DNA of 64,000 bases from assembly GCF_000186345.1 (NCBI RefSeq), contig NC_014962.1:5236450-5300449 (forward strand). Reading direction: 5' to 3'. A program made the position numbers and the translations under genes. Below are positions 55,189-63,208 of this stretch, piece after piece; the stretch's first letter is position 1; every line of letters begins with the position of its first letter. Under the pieces are notes generated by a model that saw nothing but the letters and a program-made list of their open reading frames with translations, searched no databases and was not told the DNA's origin. The stretch is from Isosphaera pallida ATCC 43644 (lineage in GTDB: Bacteria > Planctomycetota > Planctomycetia > Isosphaerales > Isosphaeraceae).

Positions 55189-56244
55189 CTAGATCGCGTT
55201 CTCTTCAGGAGACGGCGGCCCACCACGCCTTCGCTGGACCTCCCGCCAAAGCGCCTCCAAGCTTTGCTCCCAGGAGAACGCGGGAACCCAGCCGGTTCGG
55301 GCCACAAGTTTGTCGATCGCCGCGCGCGAGTCCCGCGGGTTGCTCGGATCGGTGGTAGGCCGTGGCCCAGCGCGAGGGGTCCACGTCACTTGACGGCCCG
55401 CCAGCGCCGCCAGGGCCTCCAACCCTTCGCGGATCGAGTGTGATCGGCCCGTGCCTACATGATAATGTTCGCCAGGGTCGCCCCGATCAGCCAGAAGCCT
55501 CAGAGCCTCGGCCAGATCGCGGACATCCAAAAAATCGCGCCGGGTCTCCAGATCGCCTACCTCGAGGTGAACGGGAAGTCGCGGGTCGGGTTGCGTTTGC
55601 GTCGCGTCGGCCAAACGACGGGCGAACCGACCCAACGCCTGGGATTCAGGCAGACCGGGACCGATCGGGTTGAACGCCCGCGCCAGGATGCCCGCGATTG
55701 GTGGGGAAGCGCGCTGGATCGCCAGACCAGCCAGCCACTTGCTCAGGCCATAGGAGGTCGCCGGACGGCAAACCCAATCCTCGGCCACCGGCAACGCCTC
55801 CTTGGGGACTGGGCCGAGTTCCGCTGCTGAACCGACCGCCACTACCCGGCAGGGTTGTCCCCACTCGCGTAGCGCCTCCAGCAGGTTGAGGGTTGCCAAG
55901 AGGTTGACCCGATAGAACTCGAACGGCGAGGCCGGAGGGGTCAATCCGGCCGCGTGGATGACCCGGTCGGGTTGAACAGCGTGGATCAATTCACGCGCTT
56001 GGACTGGGTCGCAAAGGTCGGCGACCAGATGGCCCCAACCACCCCGCCGCGCTTGTCCAACCACCTTGGCCCCGGTCCCCCGCGTGCATTCGACCAAACG
56101 GGCCATGACATGACGCCCCACAAATCCCGATGCGCCGGTGACCAACCAACATCGTCCTTCCGGTCCACTCCACCGCCGAGGGGAGGAGATCGCGTCGTTG
56201 GCTGACGGCGTGTTCGTCTCCACGTCAGCATTCTCAACCGCCAT
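55189..56244 (-). CDS. NAD-dependent epimerase/dehydratase (extended SDR)
   Basis: A 351-residue extended SDR protein. The dinucleotide motif is VTGASGFVGRHVM (about 35-47). RVIHAAGLTPPASPFEFYRV and the catalytic pair TSYGLSKWLAG follow. Features such as AFNPIGPGLPESQALGRFAR resemble GDP-6-deoxy-hexulose reductase (RMD) and GDP-mannose 4,6-dehydratase-like enzymes. The precise nucleotide sugar is unknown. The ATG at 56244 is preceded by GGAGGAGGG; a TTG two codons earlier is unlikely. It is divergent from the second Gfo/Idh gene. Confidence 0.82.
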   Translation of the reverse strand: MAVENADVETNTPSANDAISSPRRWSGPEGRCWLVTGASGFVGRHVMARLVECTRGTGAKVVGQARRGGWGHLVADLCDPVQARELIHAVQPDRVIHAAGLTPPASPFEFYRVNLLATLNLLEALREWGQPCRVVAVGSAAELGPVPKEALPVAEDWVCRPATSYGLSKWLAGLAIQRASPPIAGILARAFNPIGPGLPESQALGRFARRLADATQTQPDPRLPVHLEVGDLETRRDFLDVRDLAEALRLLADRGDPGEHYHVGTGRSHSIREGLEALAALAGRQVTWTPRAGPRPTTDPSNPRDSRAAIDKLVARTGWVPAFSWEQSLEALWREVQRRRGGPPSPEENAI

Positions 56245-56598
56245 TGCCAAGAGGCCCTCCTCCGCGACTAAACTGCGCGACCGGTTGGCAACTCGACCCG
56301 GTTAGTCTCGACTGGGTTCAACTTGGTCGGATCGCCCCGCTCATCGACTCGAGTGATCCGATCCGGTTCAAACGGGTCGTCACGCCTTCCTGCCAGTTCC
56401 CAACTCGACCGCCACGCCCTTGCGAACTGGCCGGAGGCGGTCTATCCTGCGGTTTTCCGCTTCGCGGTCAAGCCAACGCTCCCAGGAGGCCGACGCGAAG
56501 CCCTCCCTCCCGGGCGAGGATCACCGAACTATCAGCCCGCCTGGTCTCCGATTCTCCCTCCTCTCCTCCCTCTCCACACCCTGACGAGGAGTCCACCC

Positions 56599-57720
56599 AT
56601 GGCCGTGACAAACGACAAGCCGATCCGCGTGGCGATCGTCGGTCTGGGGTTTGGGGCCGAGTTCATCCCGATCTTCCAGGCCCACCCCGACGCTGAAATG
56701 GCGGCGATCTGCCGCCGCAACCGCGCTGAACTGGATCGCTGTGGCGACAAGTTCGGTGTTGCCAAACGCTACACCCGCTACGACGACCTGTTGGCCGATC
56801 CCGACATCGACGCCGTCCATATCAACAGCCCCATTCCCGACCACGCCCCCATGTCGATCGCCGCCCTCAAGGCCGGTAAGCATGTCGCCTGTACCGTGCC
56901 GATGGGCACCAGCGTCGAGGAGTGCCGGGCGATCGTCGAGGCCCAACGCGCCTCGGGCAAAGTCTACATGATGATGGAAACCGTGGTCTACAGCCGCGAA
57001 TATCTGTTCGTCAAGGAGTTGTACGACAAAGGCGAGCTGGGCCGTCTTCAGTTTTTGCGGGGTAGCCATCAGCAGGATATGGACGGCTGGCCCGACTACT
57101 GGCCCGGGTTGCCGCCGATGCACTACGCCACCCACTGCGTCAGCCCCTGCCTGGCGTTGGTGGGCAAACCGGCCGAGAGCGTTGTCTGCCACGGCTCGGG
57201 CCGCATCCGCGAAGAACTCATTTCGAAATACAACAGCCCGTTTGCCGTCGAGACCGCCACCTTTAAAATCGAAGGCTCCGACGTGGTGGCTGAGGTGACC
57301 CGCAGCCTGTTCGACACGGCGCGTCAGTACCGCGAGAGTTTCGACGTTTACGGTTCGCTCAAATCGTTCGAGTGGCAGCAAATCGAACATGAGCAACCGG
57401 TGATCCACACCAAAGGTCTGCCCGAGCCGGAGATCCCCCGGCGGGTTGAGGTGCCCGACTACGCCGATCGTCTGCCCGAACCGATCCGCAAATTCACCCA
57501 ACCCACCGCGATCCAGGACGCCGAACATCTCTCGTTCGTGCAGGGCGGAGGTCACGGAGGCAGTCACCCCCACCTGGCCCACCACTTCCTCATGGCCTGC
57601 CTGGGCCGTCAACCCGCCTTCCCCGACGCCGAAACCGCCGCCAACTGGACCTTGGTGGGAATTATGGCCCACGAGTCGGCCATGAAAGGCGGCGAGCGCA
57701 TGGCCATCCCGCGGTTCTGA
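56599..57720 (+). CDS. Gfo/Idh/MocA family oxidoreductase, EKP motif absent
   Basis: A 373-residue protein. The Rossmann motif is VAIVGLGFGAEFIPIF, and DAVHINSPIPDHAPMSIAAL is typical of the family. The usual CEKPM after GKHV is CTVPMG here, so the Lys expected to assist hydride transfer is Val. The C-terminal beta-sheet domain is intact and includes METVVYSREYLFVKELYDKG and THCVSPCLALVGKP. It may be a divergent sugar oxidoreductase using other residues. ATG 56599 has AGGAG seven bases upstream, and a longer frame to 56323 lacks support. Confidence 0.82.
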   Translation: MAVTNDKPIRVAIVGLGFGAEFIPIFQAHPDAEMAAICRRNRAELDRCGDKFGVAKRYTRYDDLLADPDIDAVHINSPIPDHAPMSIAALKAGKHVACTVPMGTSVEECRAIVEAQRASGKVYMMMETVVYSREYLFVKELYDKGELGRLQFLRGSHQQDMDGWPDYWPGLPPMHYATHCVSPCLALVGKPAESVVCHGSGRIREELISKYNSPFAVETATFKIEGSDVVAEVTRSLFDTARQYRESFDVYGSLKSFEWQQIEHEQPVIHTKGLPEPEIPRRVEVPDYADRLPEPIRKFTQPTAIQDAEHLSFVQGGGHGGSHPHLAHHFLMACLGRQPAFPDAETAANWTLVGIMAHESAMKGGERMAIPRF

Positions 57721-57831
57721 CCTGACCCCGTCCCCGCTGGTCGCATCAAGCTGGATCGCCCCTAACCCCAGACCAGAGAACAGACCCCACCCACTTCACG
57801 CCCCAGCGGTCCGCTTGCCGAACCTTCGGCG

Positions 57832-59904
57832 ATGGGATACGATGACCACAAGTCGATTGACGCCGCCCCCGTCCGCGGCGTCACGGCCACTGCCAGGTCC
57901 AGCCCCCCCCATTCGTTCCGCTCCGAAGGGACGCGACGCTTGTCCGACAAGCCCCGCATCCTCGTCATTGCTCGCGGTTCCCCACGCGGCTCCGCCGCGG
58001 ACGCCTCAAGCGAATCCGCGCCAAGCGCCAATGGCTTGGCTTCGATCTGGGGCGAAGCGGCTGAGACCGTGCGCGTCAGTTCGATTGCCCGCGCCATTCA
58101 CCTTCTAGGGATGCAGGACTTTGCCGGTGTGTTCGTGGAACGCTCCCAGCTTCCCCTGGTGCGCGACGCCGGACAACTCCTGCAGGCCGAGGAAATTCTT
58201 GAAGTCATCGCCGACGGCGTGGCGTTGCTTGACAACCAATATCGCATCACCTGGCGCAACGCCGCCTTCGACAATCTCGCCGCCCCCGGCCCCGCCATGT
58301 TGGGTCGAGGATTCGCCGAGATGTTCGCCGGGTCCGTGGAACTCGTCGATCTGGAAGCCCTCCCCTCCGCGGATCGGGGCGACGCCGCCACGCCGGTCAC
58401 GGAGTTTCTCGACCGTGCCCAACGCGAACGCAAGAGCGTCGAAGTCCTGCTCAAAGTCAGTACGCCCTCCCCCCACACCCCTCCCCACGAAGCGACGCCG
58501 GACACCCCACCATCTTCCAACTCGCCTGGATCCGACCCCGCCGTCCGCTACCTCAAGGTTGCTGCCACGCCGGTCTGGGATCCCGCCCCCCCCCACAACC
58601 TGCTTCACTTGGTTCTCCTCGTCCGCGACGTCACCGCCGAAGTCCTTGAACGGCTCAAACTCGATGCCATCCACCACGCTGGCGAGGAACTAGCCGACAT
58701 CCTCCCCCAAGACCTCTCCACTATGACGGTCGAGGACCGCAAGGATCTGCTCAAGCATAACATTGGTCGGCACATGAAAACCCTTTTGGGTTTGGACTAC
58801 TTCGAGATCCGTCTGCTCGACAAGTCGACTCAAAGGCTGATCCCCTTGTTGGCCGAAGGGATGACCGAGGACGCCGCCAGCCGCGCCTTGTTGGCGCGAG
58901 TCGAAGGCTCGGGGGTCACTGGCTACGTCGCAGCCACCGCCAAAAGCTACCTCTGCCCCGACACCGCCCACGACCCGCTTTACCTCCCAGGCGCTGAAGG
59001 GGCTCGAAGTTCCTTGACGGTCCCCCTGATCGACCACGGCCAGGTTATCGGCACCCTCAACGTTGAGAACAGCCAGCCCCACGCCTTCGACGACCGCGAC
59101 CGCCGTATTCTGGAAATTTATGCGCGAAGCGTCGCCTCGGCATTGCATACCCTGGAACTCCTCGAAGCCGAAAAGGCCACCACCGTTCAGGAGTCAGTCG
59201 AAACCATCCGCCGTCAACTGGCGCTGCCGATTGACCAAATCCTGGCCGACGGGATGCGCATCCTCGACCGCTACGCCGGGCACGATGACGAGATCCTCCA
59301 ACGCCTGCGCCGCCTGATCGCCACGGCGCGACGGATCGCTCGGATGCTCGAGGATGTCGGCAGCACCCTGGCCCCCACCTCGCTCACCAGCGGCGATCCT
59401 CAAACCGCTGGCGCGAGCAAACGATTCGCCGGGCGCACGATTTTGGTGGCCGACGCGCAGGACACCATTCGAGTCCGCGTCCACGAGATTCTGGGCCAAC
59501 TCGGTGCGGTGGTCGAAACCGTCGCCGACGGCCAAACCGCCGTGGCCCAGGCCCGCCACTCTCCCTACTCGCTGGCCCTGGTCGATATCCGCTTGCCCGA
59601 CATGAAGGCCTACGACGTGTTTCGGCGGCTCCGCGAGGTCCAACCCGACCTACCTGTGATCTTCATCACCGGCTTCGGCTACGACCCCTCGCACGCCATC
59701 GTCAAGGCCCGTCAGGAAGGGCTTAAATATGTCCTCTTCAAACCATTTAAGCCTGACAAGCTCATCGAACTCGTCGAACTCGCGTTGCGCGACCGCGACG
59801 CCAACGGCGACTCCTCCGCACCCTCGCTTTCCCCTCAACACCCCTCCGAAAATTCCCCTGACGATCCCCACGCCAACCCTCCCCGCACCACCACCGTCGT
59901 TTAG
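57832..59904 (+). CDS. PAS-GAF-receiver protein without kinase or output domain
   Basis: A 690-residue cytoplasmic signalling protein. PAS-like region about 120-285 (EEILEVIADGVALLDNQYRI then WRNAAFD). GAF about 310-465 (GLDYFEIRLLDKSTQRLIPL, SSLTVPLIDHGQVIGTLNVE). A coiled-coil linker is at about 465-540. A receiver domain lies at about 544-660 with phosphoacceptor D585 in ALVDIRLPD, T in FITGFG and K637 in LFKPF. The acidic pocket reads LVADAQD where LVVDDE is usual, so one Asp is Ala. No HATPase, DNA-binding or GGDEF domain is present. It is likely a phosphate sink or relay partner of kinases elsewhere. Confidence 0.82.
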   Translation: MGYDDHKSIDAAPVRGVTATARSSPPHSFRSEGTRRLSDKPRILVIARGSPRGSAADASSESAPSANGLASIWGEAAETVRVSSIARAIHLLGMQDFAGVFVERSQLPLVRDAGQLLQAEEILEVIADGVALLDNQYRITWRNAAFDNLAAPGPAMLGRGFAEMFAGSVELVDLEALPSADRGDAATPVTEFLDRAQRERKSVEVLLKVSTPSPHTPPHEATPDTPPSSNSPGSDPAVRYLKVAATPVWDPAPPHNLLHLVLLVRDVTAEVLERLKLDAIHHAGEELADILPQDLSTMTVEDRKDLLKHNIGRHMKTLLGLDYFEIRLLDKSTQRLIPLLAEGMTEDAASRALLARVEGSGVTGYVAATAKSYLCPDTAHDPLYLPGAEGARSSLTVPLIDHGQVIGTLNVENSQPHAFDDRDRRILEIYARSVASALHTLELLEAEKATTVQESVETIRRQLALPIDQILADGMRILDRYAGHDDEILQRLRRLIATARRIARMLEDVGSTLAPTSLTSGDPQTAGASKRFAGRTILVADAQDTIRVRVHEILGQLGAVVETVADGQTAVAQARHSPYSLALVDIRLPDMKAYDVFRRLREVQPDLPVIFITGFGYDPSHAIVKARQEGLKYVLFKPFKPDKLIELVELALRDRDANGDSSAPSLSPQHPSENSPDDPHANPPRTTTVV

Positions 59905-60493
59905 GCTGTCCTGACAAGCTGCCGGATGGTCCCCATCCTCATCCTCAAGGCAGTCCGATCCTTCCGACGGTTGGCTGCCTGATCATCCCCAACCCCAACG
60001 GGGTCGTTCCCCGAGCCCAGAGCGAAGCCTTGGAAAACAACAACACACGAAGGGCCAAAACAATTCCTTTGGTGTCAATTTTAACTGAAACGGAAGCGTT
60101 CCTTTTCTGGGGCTTATGCCCTAGATTTGGAGAGCGAGCCCAACGGGGTCGGAGAACCAACGCGATGAACCAGGGTGGTGGGATGCGATGGCGCGTGGTC
60201 CTCGTCGTTCCCTCAGAGCTTGCAGCCTAGGCTTGGGGAGTGACCTCGTCGAGGTCGGAGAATCATGGGGAAGGCAAGGGAGTGAGTCGCTTCCACAACA
60301 GCAATCTTCGATTGGAAAGCCCCGCATGATCGTGAGTACAGCCTAGCCAACCCCATCCCGTGCGGTCATCTTCTCGATGAGCCAACAAGACTCTCGTCAC
60401 TCCGCCTCTCACCCCGCTCGCACGACCACTCGCCTTCCCCCGACAAACCCTTGCCAAACCAACCGCGCTTCAGTATGCTTGAAATGTGCAGTC
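59905..60493. other. Intergenic region with dispersed repeat copy B
   Basis: A 589-base gap between the PAS-GAF-receiver gene and tRNA-Ser. Most of it is taken by repeat copy B (about 59985-60350). No protein gene was supported here. Confidence 0.6.
59985..60350 (-). repeat. Dispersed hairpin repeat, copy B (longest copy)
   Basis: The longest copy of the family, read best on the minus strand. It holds three similar hairpins: GACCTC-GTC-GAGGTC (60242-60256), CCC-AAC-GGG (60139-60147) and ACCCC-AAC-GGGGT (59992-60004). Between them lie the palindrome AGCCTAGGCT (60224-60233) and GGGC-TTAT-GCCC (60110-60121). The right edge (60264-60348) matches copy C, and 60110-60330 matches copy A in order and spacing. 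Confidence 0.75.
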
Positions 60494-60581
60494 GGAGAGG
60501 TGACCGAGAGGCCGAAGGTGCGGCACTGGAAATGCCGTGTACGCCAAAAGCGTACCGAGGGTTCGAATCCCTCCCTCTCCG
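60494..60581 (+). tRNA. tRNA-Ser (anticodon GGA)
   Basis: An 88-base class II tRNA. The acceptor GGAGAGG pairs with CCTCTCC, with discriminator G. The anticodon stem is CGGCA/TGCCG with loop CTGGAAA, giving anticodon GGA at 60538-60540. A long variable arm TACGC-CAAAA-GCGTA and T-arm GAGGG-TTCGAAT-CCCTC follow. It reads UCC and UCU serine codons. CCA is not encoded. Confidence 0.96.
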
Positions 60582-60764
60582 CTCAGACCCAACTCAACTC
60601 AACCAAGTTGCGGCGAATTGTTCGAGGCAAGTGACCGCCTCATGCTGGTTCATGTTGTGATCTCGACCTGCGTCTTGTCGCTCTGAGCCGTCGTCCACCC
60701 TGCGCGGAGCGATCGGTTTGGATCAACTTTGAGAGGATGTCGATCTTTGGGAAGCATGGCGTTC

Positions 60765-60793
60765 TGGCTCGCCTTTCCTTGCCTGGCGAGCCA
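60765..60793 (-). terminator. Hairpin downstream of the beta-propeller gene
   Basis: TGGCTCGCC (60765-60773) pairs perfectly with GGCGAGCCA (60785-60793) around an 11-base loop, 29 bases beyond the stop of the minus-strand gene at 60822. There is no T-run on the minus strand, so it may end the transcript by another route or stabilise the 3' end. Confidence 0.4.
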
Positions 60794-60821
60794 ATCCGTT
60801 TGACCAACCTGACTGACTGAC

Positions 60822-63104
60822 TTATCGCTGGTTGTTCTGAAACTGGATTGCATAGAGGTCGCCATCCTGGAGGACGAAGCGCAACCGCACTGGCTGACCC
60901 GCTAGCCGCGAAAGGTCCGGGTTGGTTCTCCAGCGGACGACCTGTTCGATGGAATCCCCCACCAACTCGATGCAGTCCTCAAGCTGGAAACCAGGTTGAG
61001 GTCGGCCGGACTCGTCTTGAATCTCGACCCGCAAGCCACCGCCAGCGCTCGTCGAGTAGTTCACGATCAGTTCGGAACCTGAGAACCGCAGTGGTCGGGT
61101 GACCATCTCTGCCGGATCGGCACCGGCATGAACCGAGGCGAATCCGTCGGTGCGGAGGGTGAATCGACGAAACGGCGTGACGTAAATCGACATCTCGGTC
61201 GGGCCGGTGGGCACGACATTCAGGGCGGCGTAGTTAGAGCGGTTGCCCCAACGGGCGGGGTCCAACCCCGGCCGGAGGAACGCTTCGCGGAAGGTCCGGT
61301 CATAGGGAGCGTCGCCGCGGGCGGTCATGAACAGGATGTCGGTACTCTCGCCGCGGGAGGGATGGAAACGGGTTGGCAGAGCAATCAAGATATGCGGAGC
61401 GTTGAAGTAGGGATGCGTTTGCGTGGTGTAGAGGTGTTCTCCTGGAAAGTTGGGACGCATCGGCACCGGTTCCGACCAGGTTATGAAGTCGTCGGAGGTG
61501 GTGCGGCAGACCGAACGCCACTGATTGTCGAGGAAATGCCGGAAGTAGCAAACGTAGCATCCTTCCGTCTCGGACCAGAACGAGACATTCTGCGAGTCGA
61601 AGGCGTACTCCTTGGTGTAGGTGATGACCGGCTGGTCGCGCAACTTCCGCCAGCGCACGCCGTCGGCCGAGACGAACGCGAACAGACCCGACGGCATGGT
61701 GCCCGCTAGCGCCTTGAAGCGTTGATCCGCCGGCGTCCCTGGACGCTGGTCGAGGAACGGCGAAAAGTTGTGGCAGAATGGAGCCTCGTGCAGGATGACA
61801 TTGTTGTCTCGGGAACCGTCGATCTCGACCAAGCCGAGTTTGGGCTTGGTCCAGTGAATGCCGTCTTTGCTTTCGCAGTACCGGGTCACTTCGGAGGAGT
61901 CGCCGTCGGATTTCGCGCCGCGACTGTCGCGGGTGTAGAGGCGAAAGAGGTCGCCGTCCTTGATGACCGTGCCATATTCCAGAGGGTCTGCCGGTTCCGT
62001 CATGGGCGGGGTGGGGTGAGGCTCGTGCAGTTTCAGGGTCGCATTGTCCAGCCGCTCAATCAGATAATGATCTATGAACAACTCGCGGCGCGAGCCGATG
62101 TCGCGCACGGGGTTCTTGATCGGCATCTTAGCTAGATAGATTGATGTTTTGCCCTCGTGGGAGGAGTAATAGCTGATCCAGAGGTGATCCTGATGCAGCG
62201 CGAGCCCAGCGTAACTGGTGTCGCCGCCGGAGGGCAGGGTGAGGAACTCGGTCAGCTTGCCCGCTTCCGGGTCGATCCAGCACAACGAGGTGCGAACCGC
62301 CTTGTCGTAAAGCCGCACGGCGGCCACCAAGCGACCGTCGGGCAGACGGATCATGTGCGGCCCGCCGATGAGCGTGCCTAGAGTCTTCCACTCCCACTGC
62401 GTGAACGGGGCGTTCGACACTCCCAACAAGCCGGAGTTGTTCGCTGCCCCGTCGCGCCGGAGCAGACAATAAGCTGTGTCCCCGTCGAAGACAATTGACG
62501 TTTCATTGGGATAGCCCTCGTCGAAGAGTCGTTCGACGAGGGTCTCGAAATTCTTGCCGTCCTTGCTGACATGAAGCCGAATCGACTTATCTGGCCCGCA
62601 AGCGTAGCTGACGCCGTAAGCCACGCCGTGATGCCAGGTGATGCGCCAGAGCCAAAAGTCGGGGTCGCCGATGAGGTGCTTTTCACTCCAGACGCGGCCG
62701 TCGCGGGAGAACCAAGCCACCGACTGATGACTGTGCCGTGAGCGGTCGTGAAGCGCCTCGGCCGCGTAAAGCATCAACTGCCCATCCGGCGTCACGGTCA
62801 TCTTCGGGTCGCGCAGGTCGGAGTCGGTTGAGGTGATCAGGGCGGCCGATTCCCAAGTCACGCCGTCCGTCGATGTGATGACCCGTAACGCGCCGTCGGC
62901 GGAAAGGTGGTCCTTCCCTTCCCGGAATACGCAGAACCAACGTCCCTGAAAGCGGACCAGATCCGTAAACGCCTGATGTGAGGCCTGATCCCAAATCTTG
63001 ACCACCGTGATCGGCTGGTCCGGCCCGTCTGCCGCCGCGTCCTCGGCACGAACAACAGAGGACGCGCAACACACCAATACGATGATTTCTTGCCATTTCA
63101 ACAT
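60822..63104 (-). CDS. Secreted two-domain beta-propeller (sialidase-like) protein
   Basis: A 760-residue protein with a signal peptide (MLKWQEIIVLVCCASSVVRA). Residues 25-330 form a sialidase-like propeller with Asp-box repeats S-x-DG-x-x-W (STDGVTW, SRDGRVW, SKDGKNF). From about 333 (GSRRELFIDHYLIERL) comes a second five-bladed propeller common in planctomycetes and distantly like GH32/GH43-type folds, with ESKDGIHWTKP and SADGVRWRKL. A C-terminal beta-sandwich ends the protein. No convincing catalytic residues were identified. The long frame upstream to 63620 is a shadow of the DUF1501 gene, hence the start at 63104. It lies downstream of that gene by 104 bases. Confidence 0.8.
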   Translation of the reverse strand: MLKWQEIIVLVCCASSVVRAEDAAADGPDQPITVVKIWDQASHQAFTDLVRFQGRWFCVFREGKDHLSADGALRVITSTDGVTWESAALITSTDSDLRDPKMTVTPDGQLMLYAAEALHDRSRHSHQSVAWFSRDGRVWSEKHLIGDPDFWLWRITWHHGVAYGVSYACGPDKSIRLHVSKDGKNFETLVERLFDEGYPNETSIVFDGDTAYCLLRRDGAANNSGLLGVSNAPFTQWEWKTLGTLIGGPHMIRLPDGRLVAAVRLYDKAVRTSLCWIDPEAGKLTEFLTLPSGGDTSYAGLALHQDHLWISYYSSHEGKTSIYLAKMPIKNPVRDIGSRRELFIDHYLIERLDNATLKLHEPHPTPPMTEPADPLEYGTVIKDGDLFRLYTRDSRGAKSDGDSSEVTRYCESKDGIHWTKPKLGLVEIDGSRDNNVILHEAPFCHNFSPFLDQRPGTPADQRFKALAGTMPSGLFAFVSADGVRWRKLRDQPVITYTKEYAFDSQNVSFWSETEGCYVCYFRHFLDNQWRSVCRTTSDDFITWSEPVPMRPNFPGEHLYTTQTHPYFNAPHILIALPTRFHPSRGESTDILFMTARGDAPYDRTFREAFLRPGLDPARWGNRSNYAALNVVPTGPTEMSIYVTPFRRFTLRTDGFASVHAGADPAEMVTRPLRFSGSELIVNYSTSAGGGLRVEIQDESGRPQPGFQLEDCIELVGDSIEQVVRWRTNPDLSRLAGQPVRLRFVLQDGDLYAIQFQNNQR

Positions 63105-63208
63105 ACAATCACCAATCTTGTCAAAGGTGTGGTGGGCACGGGATGCTTCGCCCCACAGCGCGTCCGACGGGGTTCCGCGGGCGGCTGGGGGCGACTGGAC
63201 ATGGAATC

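Noticed and set aside
53496-55307. A 603-codon minus-strand frame overlapping the ABC permease
   Set aside because: It is a frame-shifted reading of the permease gene, very Arg/Gly/Pro-rich and without membrane helices.
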